Below the pieces are notes generated by a model that was given only the letters and a program-made list of their open reading frames with translations, was not told the DNA's origin and made no database searches. This document shows positions 1 through 8,685 of a DNA stretch of 17,806 nucleotides, one piece after another. Origin of the DNA: Patescibacteria group bacterium UBA3291 (GTDB taxonomy: Bacteria; Patescibacteriota; Gracilibacteria; Absconditabacterales; Absconditicoccaceae); assembly GCA_002361595.1 (NCBI GenBank), contig DETJ01000003.1, forward strand, positions 1 to 17,806. Direction: 5' to 3'. Numbering within the stretch: position 1 is the first letter of the stretch; the number at the start of each line of letters is the position of its first letter. The position numbers and the translations under genes are program-made.

Positions 1-19
1 AATAAAATTACCTTCCTAA

Positions 20-47
20 ATTATACCAAAAAAAAATTCTTTGTCAA
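20..47 (-). promoter_or_regulatory. Sigma-70-type promoter reading out of the left edge
   Basis: On the minus strand there is a perfect TTGACA (-35, 42-47), a 16-bp spacer and a perfect TATAAT (-10, 20-25). Transcription would leave the window to the left, where AGGAAGG follows the -10 box at about 9-15. It presumably drives a gene just outside the window. It has the same 16-bp spacer as the other promoters listed here. Confidence 0.75.
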
Positions 48-117
48 AAAATAAACAATTCTATGCCAAAAAAACATACATTATATAATTGACTTATTAA
101 AAAAACAATATATAATA

Positions 118-1677
118 TTATTCATTATCCACAAACATAGTTCTACTACGATATTGAATAGCCTCAGCTAAATTTTGCACAGAAATTTCATCCTTATCCT
201 GCATATCAGCAATTGTTCTAGCTAATTTTATAGTCCTATGAACTACTCTTCATGATAGATTGAGTTTATCTGCAGCCTGCGAAAGAAAATCTTTACACTC
301 ACTAGAAAGAGGAATTAACTTTTGGATATCCTTTGCTCACATGTGAGCATTTGCAGATAAAGAAGTTCACTTGAAACGATGCTGCTGAATCTCTCGTGCA
401 TGAATTACTTTCTCACGAATTGTGGCAGAATTTTCTGAGAGATTATTATCCAATATCGTATCGATATTTTCTCTTGGTACTTCCAAAATCACATCTATAC
501 GGTCAAGTAATGGTCATGAAATTTTGGACTGATAACGTTTAATATCCATTGGAGAACATGTACACTGTTTATGCTTATCCTTGTAATATCCACATTTGCA
601 CGGATTCATGGATGCAATAAACATAAAATTTGCGGGATATTCTACACTTCAGGCTACTCTAGAAATATTTACACTGCGATCTTCTAAAGGCTGACGCAAT
701 ACTTCCAAAGTTTCACGTGGAAATTCAGTCAATTCATCGAAAAAAAGTATTCATTTATGAGCAAGAGAAACCTCTCATGGAGTGAGATGAGTTCATCATC
801 CTACTATGCTAAATCTCGATGCTGTATGATGTACCTGACGAAACGGTCTCTGAGTAATCAGAGGTAATTCTTTGTTCAATTTTCATACAACTGAATAAAT
901 CTGACTTACTTCCAAAATTTCATCAAAAGTAAGCGGCGGAAAAATACTTTTCATCGCTTTGGACATCATAGTTTTTCAACTTCATGGAGCTCAAATCATC
1001 AAAACATTGTGAAATCCTGCCATAGCAATAGATAATGCTCTTTTAGCTACCAATTGTCATTTGATATGCTCAAAATCCACCTCGAAAGTCTGATTTTCGC
1101 TCAAAGTAGATATATCCTTTCATCACTCGATACTTTCCAATTCTTTTCATTCACAGAAATATCCAACCAATTGATTGAAATGCTGTAGCGGATAAATTTT
1201 GATTCAAGGAACGTATTCCAATTCGTATAAATTTTCTGCAGGAATAAAAAACTCCTTTCGTCATTTCTTTTTGGCAGAAAGAACCGAAGGGAGCAAACCA
1301 TTTATTCTCTTAATACTACCATCTAGTCAAAGTTCTCAGAAAAAAAGAGAATTCTGAACTTTTTCCTCATGATAGAGTTTTTCTGGTCGAATATGCAAAA
1401 GCAATGCAAATGCCATAGGCACATCAAATCATGTTCAGATTTTTTTGGTATCTGATGGTGCTAAATTTAGTACAAATTTTCTCCTAGGAAATTCAATTCA
1501 TGAATTGCGAAATGTACCTCTAATACGTTCTTTGGACTCTTTGACCGTCATATCCGGCAATCATATAATTTCAATAGTCGGAAGCGCTCTCACACTATCC
1601 GCCTCAATATAAATTTCATGTCCTACCAATCCAATATTCGCAAATGTTTTTACAATTTCTACCATTTTCAAATTCAT
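118..1677 (-). CDS. comM: ComM/YifB-family AAA+ (Mg-chelatase-like) protein
   Basis: This 519-aa protein is full length for the YifB/ComM family (about 500 aa). The family is a hexameric AAA+ helicase that aids branch migration of incoming DNA during natural transformation. An N-terminal ChlI-like domain contains IEIIGLPD and NSGIEFP. Walker A, GAPGSGKT, is at residues 229-236, with three of its four glycines written as TGA. Then come GGGTHLTPGEVSLAHKG, Walker B LFFDEL (about 311-316) and a MNPC.CGYY cysteine cluster with CTCSP. The C-terminal domain ends in LAEAIQYRSRTM. The first in-frame ATG (1677) gives the family-type start MNLKMVEIVKTF; a second ATG at 1665 is possible. The gene is divergent from the PilX-like operon, and pilT lies further right, which fits a role in DNA uptake. 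The family assignment is very secure; the transformation role is inferred from characterised homologues. Confidence 0.95.
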
Positions 1678-1698
1678 ATTCAAAATAAATCTGCCTAT

Positions 1699-1726
1699 AA
1701 AATATTTTTATTTTTCAAAAAATCAA
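1699..1726 (-). promoter_or_regulatory. Probable comM promoter
   Basis: On the minus strand, TTGATT (-35, 1721-1726) is separated by 16 bp from TATTTT (-10, 1699-1704). It lies 22 bp upstream of the comM ATG, so the leader would be very short. The boxes are imperfect. The call rests partly on the shared 16-bp spacer and on position. Confidence 0.45.
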
Positions 1727-1779
1727 GTCAAAAATTATCATTATTCTTTTGTCAAAAAGTATAAAGATTTTGTCAAAAA
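1727..1779 (-). repeat. Three TTTTTGAC direct repeats upstream of comM
   Basis: The octamer TTTTTGAC occurs three times on the minus strand. On the plus strand these are GTCAAAAA copies starting at 1727, 1751 and 1772. The 24- and 21-bp steps are close to two helical turns, so the copies would lie roughly on the same face of the DNA. They could be binding sites for a regulator, or alternative -35 elements, since two copies extend to TTGACA. No well-spaced -10 box was found for those two. Confidence 0.4.
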
Positions 1780-1823
1780 TTATCTATAAATTTTGAATGC
1801 TTGTCACTTGCATTTATAGATAA
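1780..1823. repeat. 11-bp inverted repeat between divergent comM and the zinc-ribbon/PilX operon
   Basis: The arms TTATCTATAAA (1780-1790) and TTTATAGATAA (1813-1823) are perfect reverse complements, separated by 22 bp. The right arm begins on the last base of the TTGCAT -35 box (1808-1813) of the plus-strand operon, so a protein bound here could block that promoter. There is no T-tract and no gene ends nearby, which argues against a terminator. An operator role is inferred. Confidence 0.45.
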
Positions 1824-1835
1824 AAATCGTAATCT
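1808..1835 (+). promoter_or_regulatory. Candidate promoter of the zinc-ribbon/PilX/SBP operon
   Basis: TTGCAT (-35, 1808-1813), 16 bp, TAATCT (-10, 1830-1835). The -35 and the preceding C match CTTGCATTT seen upstream of rny and topA. The -10 is weak. The site sits 42 bp before the start at 1878 and overlaps the inverted repeat 1780-1823. Confidence 0.45.
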
Positions 1836-1877
1836 AATTTTGAGTGTTGCAAAACATTTTATATTTTTTATGAAATC

Positions 1878-2384
1878 ATGGAAACTTGAGAATTAGCACA
1901 AACTGCTATAAATACGATATGAAGTTGAGATTTAATAGATATAGTATGAAATTCTTTTTCAGCATTTGAATGATTAATTAGTTCAATCCGAGGGACTTTT
2001 CGATTTATAACCGCGATAACAATTTTTTTATTATGGCTAGCCATCTTAATTCGAGTAATAAAAGATGCCAGTGCACGTAGTTCTTCATTCTGGTTCCTAT
2101 TATTGTCTGTATTTATAATAATTGCATTTACTCCTTTTATCTGACTAATATTATACATAGCTATCCGTCCTCAGTGATGGAAACGAGATAAAACTCCATG
2201 GAGAGATACACTTTTCCTAAAAAACCAGATATGTGAAAACTGCTGAGAATTTAACCAAATCGATCACTTATACTGTACTACTTGCGGAGAAAGCTTACAT
2301 ACCACATGCCGTGAATGTCAAAACAAATACTCCAAAAATTATTCTTATTGTCCTAATTGTGGAGCTCCTCGCCTAGAAGAATAA
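1878..2384 (+). CDS. Two-TM membrane protein with a C-terminal double zinc ribbon
   Basis: This 168-aa protein has no family name I recognise. After a polar N-terminus there are two hydrophobic segments (about 43-59 and 70-95). A soluble tail then carries eight cysteines in four CxxC knuckles: CENC (119-122), CTTC (133-136), CREC (144-147) and CPNC (158-161). This is the pattern of two zinc ribbons, as in zinc-ribbon domain membrane proteins. The start at 1878 is used because the ATG eight bases upstream (1870) runs into TAG. No Shine-Dalgarno sequence is visible. It is the first gene of an operon; the PilX-like gene follows 35 bp later. The ribbons would probably face the cytoplasm and could bind protein or nucleic acid; this is inference. 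Confidence 0.85.
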
Positions 2385-2419
2385 AAAACTAAAAAATAAT
2401 TTTATAAAACCCAAAAAAT

Positions 2420-3655
2420 ATGCTAATAGCACTTGTTATAATACTTCTACTTATCTGAGCCGCCGTAGTATCCTCCATATACTCGAACTTTACAGTTTTT
2501 TATTCAAATTTTTCTGAAAGCCAAAATTATCACAGAGCTTATTATAGTTCAATATCTGCTTTAGAGAGAGCCGAACTAGTAATCAAACAACGTGAACCAT
2601 GATTTCAATGAAATTGATGATGGATAATAGACAGAAATAGTTCAGAATGAACTTTCAAAAACTGATGATCCGACAAAGTCATTTCGAATTTTTCATATCT
2701 ATCAAACGATGAATCTAGCAAAAACACATCAACTATTTTTCGAACTATAGATTCAAGAACTAATAGAATACCAAAGGAATGAAATGGAGATATAGATTCT
2801 ATGCTATCATACACTGATTCTGAAGATCCTTCTAATAGTTCAGAAAATTTCAATATGATGGATTATAAAGATTCACAAATATTTTTGCTGTATTATGATA
2901 ACTGAATGAAAAATGGAAGCGAAGTAGATAATCCATACCATAAGATTTCATGCAAAAATTGAAGTACTTCTTGTACTCAATCTAGCACTAATGAAATAAC
3001 TTGAATTATAAGACTACCATGAAAATTAAAAAACTTTTTTGGACCACTAGATACAACAGTAGCTCTTGTTTCAGGATGACCATTAAATGATGCAATCGTA
3101 GATCGACAAATTAGATGAAGATTTCCAGAGAATACAGAATATTATCCATTCACTATATATTCAACACAAATTTATGATAGCAATGGCGCAAGGGACGATT
3201 TAGATAGTGCAATTAGAGAAAGCGACATCAATGGAAGCGAAACTCATCCTAATTTTAACTTCATTTTCTGACAGAATAAGTGGAGTCCTAGTACAATTAC
3301 CTCAAGATGACTTAATTCAAATTTTACAGTCATTAGTCCACTAGAATCTCAGATAAAGACAGATGTAAATTACAATCCTACCACAAAAAAAACTAGCAAA
3401 CACTTTGAACGTATTTTAGGAGATTCCAAATATATCGAAAAACAACTCAGGTTTAGTTTATTAAACCTATTAAGGAGCGAAAAAAATATGGTATATCCTT
3501 TTTTGGAATATTATGTGGATTTCTGAACTGAAATATCCGACAAGTATTTTACCATAAATGCAGAATGAAACTATGACGATTACAAAATAAATAGACTTGT
3601 ATGGAAACCTACAAGTAAAGAATCCATACTGTGAAGCTTTACAACAATATTCTAA
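2420..3655 (+). CDS. PilX-like membrane-anchored protein (possible minor-pilin-type)
   Basis: This 411-aa protein begins directly with a hydrophobic segment (about 2-19). A stretch of the type YHRAYYSSISALERAELVIKQ (about 37-57) follows. That layout, a hydrophobic helix and then an amphipathic helix with an AxxxxERAE-type element, resembles the N-terminus of type IV pilus PilX proteins. The rest is a large, Ser/Asn/Asp-rich, presumably extracellular domain with one nearby cysteine pair (178 and 185). No prepilin-peptidase leader with Gly-Phe is present, and an in-frame TAA 13 bp upstream of the ATG rules out a longer N-terminus. It lies between the zinc-ribbon protein and the SBP-like protein. 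pilT and comM in the same window make a pilus-related role plausible. The name is tentative; a generic surface protein remains possible. Confidence 0.6.
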
Positions 3656-3657
3656 TT

Positions 3658-4989
3658 ATGAGAAAGAGAGCTTTATTTTTTCTGGTCATCATAATTTTGT
3701 GAGTAGGAATGATAATCCGAACATTTTTTTGATGAAAATGAGATTCTCCCAGAATACAAAGCGAAGGTACCTGATTTGTTGAAATTATTAACGAATCATG
3801 AAATATTCAAAATACTATAAACACATGAGAGATTGAAATAGAACCTGCAGAGTCAACCACACAAACAAACACATGAGACGTTACACTCAAAGAATATAAT
3901 AAAATCAGGATGATTATGCCTAAATATTTCTACAATTCTGGATGGAACGAATTTGCAAAAGATATATATAATGAAAAAGGTGTACTCATAAATTTCACAT
4001 TCATAGACAATTTAACTTCATACAGAGACTTATTATCTGATTCTGAATATTCTGGAGCTGATTTATTTTTATTTCCATACGACTGGAAAGATACAGTAAA
4101 AGCTCTAGAATTTGCACCTATGAGCGGTATAGAACCACTATTCGATGATTTTATTTTACCTCTTATCAAAAAGAAAGAAATCTGAATTTTGCCTTTTGCT
4201 GCTGATCCTATGGTCATGTATTCTACTATAAATTTACCATACAATAATTTTTCTGAGATATCAAATTTGGCATACACTCGACAATCAAACATACAGCTTG
4301 CATTCCCTATATTTTTCTGAATCACAAGCGAAGATTACACAAATAAATGATTTTCTCGAGAATATCAAGATATCATACGATATGCACTACTTCACTATTT
4401 CAAAAAATATCAAGATAGCCACTACCTATGAATGCGAATTAATAGTAACATTTCAAACAGTGATGAATTTAGAAATTACAATGTATGAGACCTAAATCAA
4501 ATCGCAAACACTATCACAAAACCAGAATGCAAAGATTTCCCTTCCATCTGCTTTCAGCTATACAACTTTGTAGGTGTCAGATTTTGATTCTTATCAGACA
4601 AAGATATTGTTCATAATTACTTTTCACATAAAGATTCAACCTTTGAAAATTTATCAAAATATCCTATACCTTTTTATTCGATAGAGTCTCCCGTTAGGAT
4701 TTGGTGATTCTGAATATCCAAAAACATAGATAGTATAGACACAGCTAATGATATCAACAAAATCTTAGTATATTATATAGACAACCATAATAAATATAAT
4801 CTATGGAATTCTGTATTATCTGTTTTTAACGAAGAATGAAAAGTTTCACTAACAGATGAGCCATACATATGATCCAAATGATACATATTAGATGAATGAT
4901 GAAATTTTATGGATACTCTTAGAGGCTCAAATCCATTTCGACAACTTCTCGACTCTCAGATATCAGCAAGCAATTTTCTCAGAAAATAA
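3658..4989 (+). CDS. Membrane-anchored extracellular solute-binding-protein-like
   Basis: This 443-aa protein has one N-terminal membrane segment (about 5-24), no lipobox cysteine, and a low-complexity Thr/Glu/Asn linker to about residue 80. The main domain begins near KIRMIMPKYFYNSGWNEFAKDI and continues FTFIDNLTSYRDLL.....GADLFLFPYDW and IGILPFAADPMVMYST. This is the layout of family 1 ABC-transporter binding proteins: N-terminal strand, ligand-proximal loops, then the FAxDPMV.Y hinge-like stretch. No permease or ATPase gene is nearby, so the ligand is unknown and an ABC-transport role is not shown. A structural role at the cell surface is as likely. It starts two bases after the PilX-like stop, which suggests tight coupling, and ends at the hairpin 5005-5031. 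Confidence 0.55.
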
Positions 4990-5004
4990 TAATTTCTCTA
5001 TAAT

Positions 5005-5031
5005 AAAAATCACCTCTATGAGGTGATTTTT
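5005..5031. terminator. Intrinsic terminator shared by convergent genes
   Basis: A perfect 12-bp stem (5005-5016 with 5020-5031) closes on a 3-nt loop. It has an A-run on its left flank and a T-run on its right flank. It can therefore work on the plus strand after the SBP-like gene (stop 4987-4989) and on the minus strand after efp (stop 5047-5049). It is the strongest hairpin in the window and the only terminator I can call with confidence. Confidence 0.9.
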
Positions 5032-5046
5032 GTTATATAAATCCAA

Positions 5047-5601
5047 TTAGTTAACTGTACCAGTCAAAGTATTTACTACTACTTCATCTCATTCCTCTTT
5101 ATATAATGGAACCTGGATTTCCATTCATGTTTCGATAGTAGCAGGTTTAGTTCATGCTTGAGCTCTATCTCATTTCACACCAGGTACCGTAGATACGATC
5201 TTGTATGTAATAGTAGAAGGCAAAATTACATTTATTACATTTCCTTGGAACATTTGTAGATATACATCTAGGTTATCCTTGAGATATCCAACTATATCAT
5301 CTATCTTATCTCTATCAATATCATAAATCTCTCCAGTATCATTTTCCATAAAAGAGTATGTATCTCCAGAATTGTACAAATAAACAGCATTCTGAGTTGC
5401 AATTTCGGCCTGTTCCAATACAGCTCATGAATTATAAGTATACATATTAGTTTTTCATGTAACTATATCTTTCACTTTGTAAGTATCCACAGCTCATCAC
5501 CTTCAAGTGTGATTATGTGAAGTTTCACTAACTTTAACAAGTTTCCCATCAATCAAAAGGATTGATCATTTTTTTACATCAGAAGTAGTAATCTTTACCA
5601 T
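5047..5601 (-). CDS. efp: Elongation factor P
   Basis: This 184-aa protein is the usual EF-P length. EF-P binds stalled ribosomes between the P and E sites and promotes peptide-bond formation at polyproline stretches. All three beta-barrel domains are visible: the KOW-like N-terminus with DVKKGSILLIDGKLVKV, the middle S1/OB-like domain around MYTYNSG to DNLDVYLQMFQGN, and the C-terminal TVPGVKGDRAQAGTKPATIETG signature. The loop tip is HTGRGGA. Arg34 occupies the position of the modified Lys34 of E. coli EF-P, and glycines 33, 35 and 36 are all TGA codons. No lysylation or rhamnosylation enzyme is seen here. It has its own promoter and a shared terminator, so it is probably monocistronic. Confidence 0.97.
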
Positions 5602-5636
5602 GAATAATATTTACAACAAATAAAAAACTGATTTTA

Positions 5637-5664
5637 CTTATAGAGAAAATCGATAAAATAGCAA
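5637..5664 (-). promoter_or_regulatory. efp promoter
   Basis: On the minus strand, TTGCTA (-35, 5659-5664) and TATAAG (-10, 5637-5642) are separated by 16 bp. They sit 35 bp before the efp ATG and downstream of the stop of the preceding membrane-protein gene. Confidence 0.65.
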
Positions 5665-5686
5665 GTAAAAATCTAAAACGCAAAAA

Positions 5687-6859
5687 TTATCTATGCTCTT
5701 TGAATACATCATACGTATTTCATTTTCAAACTTTCATGTTACCTACCAAATTATCCCAGAAATAAGAAAAAGATCATGAATCACCTTGTTTTATTTTATA
5801 TTTACCTAATCCAATATTTTCTCATTCATCTACCCAGCTAAAATAATTCTGAAACTCATTATAATTACGTAAATTCTTAGTAAACGAAGCTGGAAACATC
5901 CTAGCTAACCATTTTATAACCTTTCCATCAATATTATACATTACACTACTATTTGCCAAACTCATCTCATTATCTGAGATTTGATTTTTTAGATAAGAAA
6001 CCAAATTATATTTATAATTATACTGTATTCATTGAAGCCAGTTTTGTTGCTCTATAGACAAGGCTATTCCACCAGAAAAATCTACAGAAGAATCAAAAAC
6101 TCATGACAAAAATCAGACTTCTCAATTTAATTTTAATAAATTAACCAATTCATTTCATTTAAGTTCTAATTGAATTTCCGACTGCGGACGCAACCAAACA
6201 ACTTCTCAATACGGAGTAGTAATTACTACATTTTCATCTCTCTGAGTTTTTTTGGATGGATAAGATATTTTACAATTTTCTACTATTTGTTTCTCAAAAT
6301 CAGGCACAATATCAAAATCATTAGTCCTCTTAGAATCAACGATCTGAATATACGCATCCTTTTTTGGGACACTTTTATCCACATCCATAACCATAATTTT
6401 GTATGCTTCACTCTTTATAAATCACTGTATATCTGGTTTATCAGGATATAAATAAAATATTCATGAAACCAAAATAAAAAATCAGAATATTCATCATACA
6501 AATTGCATCAAATATTTCCATCTAGTAGTCAATTTTGTCGTTCGCCATAATCATAAAATTATCAATCATAGCAATACAAACAACTGATGAGAAATATTCA
6601 AAAGTGGACGAAAAAATATATGAGCAAAAAGATATAGATTACCATAAATTATAACATTTCTAATAAGTTTTGACTTATCATCTAGCTCATACTGTATAGA
6701 ATAATAATAAAAATAAGAAACACTTACTATCAAAAAATACAACCAATATTTAAGCAAAAAACTCACAAAAGAAGTCTCCATTACAAAAACTACAAAACAC
6801 CATATCAATACCCACGCAAATATAAACTGTAATAACTGTAGTAATTGTTTTTCTCTCAT
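5687..6859 (-). CDS. Four-TM membrane protein with FecR-like extracytoplasmic stretch
   Basis: This 390-aa protein is one I do not recognise as a named family. Hydrophobic segments at about 12-27, 33-53, 67-105 (possibly two) and 115-137 are followed by about 250 soluble residues. Within these, NVVITTPYGEVVWLRPQSEIQLELKG.....LLKLNGEVGFLSG (about 210-252) resembles the core of FecR-type domains: a TTPxGxVxL start, then a closing beta-strand with GEV. The remainder (IEQQNW, NEMSLANSSVMYNIDGKVIKW) has no motif I know. The gene starts 19 bp after the CutA1-like gene and is probably co-transcribed with it. The FecR resemblance is weak, and signalling is not claimed. Confidence 0.8.
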
Positions 6860-6878
6860 ATTTTGTATACAGAATAAA

Positions 6879-7127
6879 CTATTTTATATAGATTCTTTCA
6901 AACAGCAAAAAATTCTTAGATAAAAAATCTACAAGTTTTTCTTCATTTTCAGTAGAAATTATTACCAAATTCTCTTCTATTTTCTCTACTTTATTATCTT
7001 TGATTGTGAAACTGTGAACATAATTCATTTTTTTAACTTCAATGGCAAATCAAGACTTTAATAAAGCAACAATATTTTTCCTTAGATCTCTAGATTTTCA
7101 TTTATATGCATAAATCAAATTACTCAT
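6879..7127 (-). CDS. Small CutA1-like protein (tentative)
   Basis: This 82-aa protein has the sequence order of a CutA1-type ferredoxin-like fold: an N-terminal LIYAYKGKSRDLRKNIVALLKSGFAIEV helix-strand unit, a hairpin HSFTIKDNKVEKIEENLVIISTENE resembling the W.gki....E..l.iKT region, and a final helix EKLVDFLSKNF. It is shorter than typical CutA1 (about 100-110 aa), lacks the HPYEVP motif after the final helix, and lacks the usual cysteine and tryptophans. It is the only gene in the window that ends in TAG. It heads a unit with the four-TM membrane protein. The fold is a guess; the gene itself is well supported by its full-length open frame and tight spacing. Confidence 0.6.
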
Positions 7128-7161
7128 ACAAACAACGTCAAAAAACTAAAAAATATAAATT

Positions 7162-7189
7162 AATGTACAATTTCTCAAAAAAATTTCAA
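7162..7189 (-). promoter_or_regulatory. Possible promoter of the CutA1-like/membrane-protein unit
   Basis: On the minus strand, TTGAAA (-35, 7184-7189), 16 bp, TACATT (-10, 7162-7167). It lies between the pilT stop and the next start. An overlapping alternative (TTGAGA, 15 bp, TATATT) is also present. No terminator hairpin was found after pilT, so read-through from pilT is possible as well. Confidence 0.4.
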
Positions 7190-7208
7190 TATATGTTATT
7201 TTTACATA

Positions 7209-8459
7209 TTATAATAATCAAGCTTCTGTCAATTCTCTCTTGAGAGCAGCACGATCATTTGCATTAAACATCGCCATCTCTGAAGTAATTCTTCACTCTC
7301 TTACTAAGCGCAAAAGATCATCCTCCAATAAACACATTCCACTAGTTCTATATGTATACATTACATTTCTCAATTGATTCATTTTGTTTTCACGGATAGT
7401 ATTTTCTACTGCCTTATTATTCAATAAAATTTCATGTGCAGGCACCATTCATTCTCAATCTACAGTTCTAAGCAATTTTTGCACAACCACAGCTGTTAAA
7501 TTCTCTGAAATCTGATTTTTAATTGTTGGTTGTTCATCCTCAGGCACCATTGAAACAATTTTATTTATAGTCTGTTCTGCAGATCTAGAGTGAATTGTTG
7601 TCAATACTAAGTGTCCTGTCTCTGCCAACGCAATAGCATTTTTCAAAGATTCTGTATCCCTAGTTTCTCAGAAGAGAATTACATCAGGTCTCTGTCTCAT
7701 CGCATATTTCATGGCAGAAGCGAAAGATACCACATCTTTTCATAATTGTTTCTGTTCAAAAATAGATTTTTTTGGCTCAAAAATATACTCGATAGGATCT
7801 TCAATAGTAATAATATGACATGCTCTAGTAGTATTAATTTCCTCAATCATCGCAGCAAGAGTCGTAGATTTTCATGATCAAGTAGGTCATGCTACAAATA
7901 CTATTCCACTTGTTTTTTTGGTCAGAGTTTTCAAAATTTCTGGCAATCATAATTCACGAATCGTTGGGATTTTTTCTTCAAGTAATCTGGCAACTATCAT
8001 TTTATGTCATCTTTGACGAGAAATATTAATTCTATAACGGCGACCATGCACGGATTGTCATAAATCACAGCTCAAATATTGTTTATACAAATCTACATCT
8101 TCCTCTGTCATCAATACATTCGATATTGCTTCCAGTGTAGAATCTTCCAATTTAGGAGTCGTCGTCACTCTCAGTACATTTCAATAAACTCTAAGAGCAG
8201 GTTCCTCTCAATAAGTAAAATAAATATCCGAAGCTTTATGTTCTATCATCAATTGCAAAAGATATGAAAGATAATTCTCTGGATCCAATCTCTTTCAATC
8301 TGCTAAAATAACAGTACCATCTTCCAAAGTATATACTCATTCTCAAGCATGACGACTATATCCATCATCCGATAACAAACTAGTTATTCACCCCTTTTCC
8401 TCAGTCTTTTCTTCTTCCTGAGTTGGATTATCACTCAAAATGTTTGTTAAATCTGCCAT
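7209..8459 (-). CDS. pilT: PilT-family twitching-motility/retraction ATPase
   Basis: This 416-aa protein is a hexameric ATPase of the type IV pilus, on the cytoplasmic face of the inner membrane. Motifs in order: an acidic N-terminal extension of about 60 residues not usual in PilT (about 350 aa); the PAS-like N-domain with MIEHKASDIYFTYGEEPALRVYGNV; Walker A GPTGSGKST (191-199, three Gly as TGA); the Asp box HIITIEDPIEYIF; Walker B RPDVILFGETRD; and the His box TGHLVLTTIHSRSAEQTI. The C-terminal AVENTIRENKMNQL corresponds to the AIRNLIRE motif of retraction ATPases, which supports PilT over PilB. No other core pilus gene is in the window, but a PilX-like gene is. The promoter is upstream at 8508-8535. 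Confidence 0.95.
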
Positions 8460-8507
8460 TTTTTTATTTTTGTTATATAAAAAGAAAAAATAATCTACTC
8501 GTCCTAT

Positions 8508-8535
8508 ATTATAATCAAAAAAAAAATCTATGCAA
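8508..8535 (-). promoter_or_regulatory. pilT promoter
   Basis: On the minus strand, TTGCAT (-35, 8530-8535) and a perfect TATAAT (-10, 8508-8513) are separated by 16 bp, about 48 bp before the pilT ATG. This is the clearest example of the TTGCAT-16-TATAAT pattern seen repeatedly in this window. Confidence 0.75.
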
Positions 8536-8604
8536 AAATTTTACGACTTTTTTAATTTTCAAATCATCATCCAAAATTATAAAGAAATTTTTCATATTTT
8601 CAGC

Positions 8605-8633
8605 TTGCATTTATACATCAAATTCTCAATATA
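8605..8633 (+). promoter_or_regulatory. Candidate rny promoter
   Basis: CTTGCATTTATA recurs here exactly as upstream of the operon at 1878. TTGCAT (8605-8610) is followed after 17 bp by AATATA (8628-8633), or after 16 bp by CAATAT, so the -10 is weak. CAGCTT (8601-8606) and AAGCTG (8636-8641) form a 6-bp inverted repeat around the site. The remaining bases between pilT and rny are plain A+T-rich sequence. Confidence 0.4.
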
Positions 8634-8685
8634 TTAAGCTGAATACATAATATTGTATTATTTTAAAAATTCACATAAATATATA

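Noticed and set aside
1..117. A gene or RNA in the left edge region
   Set aside because: The stretch is A+T-rich with only a minus-strand promoter (20-47). There is no open frame of note and no tRNA-like cloverleaf.
1780..1823. Inverted repeat as an intrinsic terminator
   Set aside because: It has no T-tract, the loop is 22 nt, the stem is A+T-rich, and it lies between divergent genes where no transcript ends.
2605..2853. Antisense minus-strand open frame inside the PilX-like gene
   Set aside because: It lies wholly within a longer plus-strand gene readable with UGA as Gly, has no family features, and is a shadow of A+T-rich coding sequence.
3930..4325. 131-codon minus-strand open frame opposite the SBP-like gene
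   Set aside because: The plus-strand frame continues unbroken from 3658 to 4989 with binding-protein-like motifs. The antisense product has no recognisable domain.
3910..4495. Two short plus-strand pieces that look like separate genes or a pseudogene
   Set aside because: Under code 25 the first is part of the continuous 443-aa SBP-like protein and the second is out of frame. No frameshift or degradation is needed.
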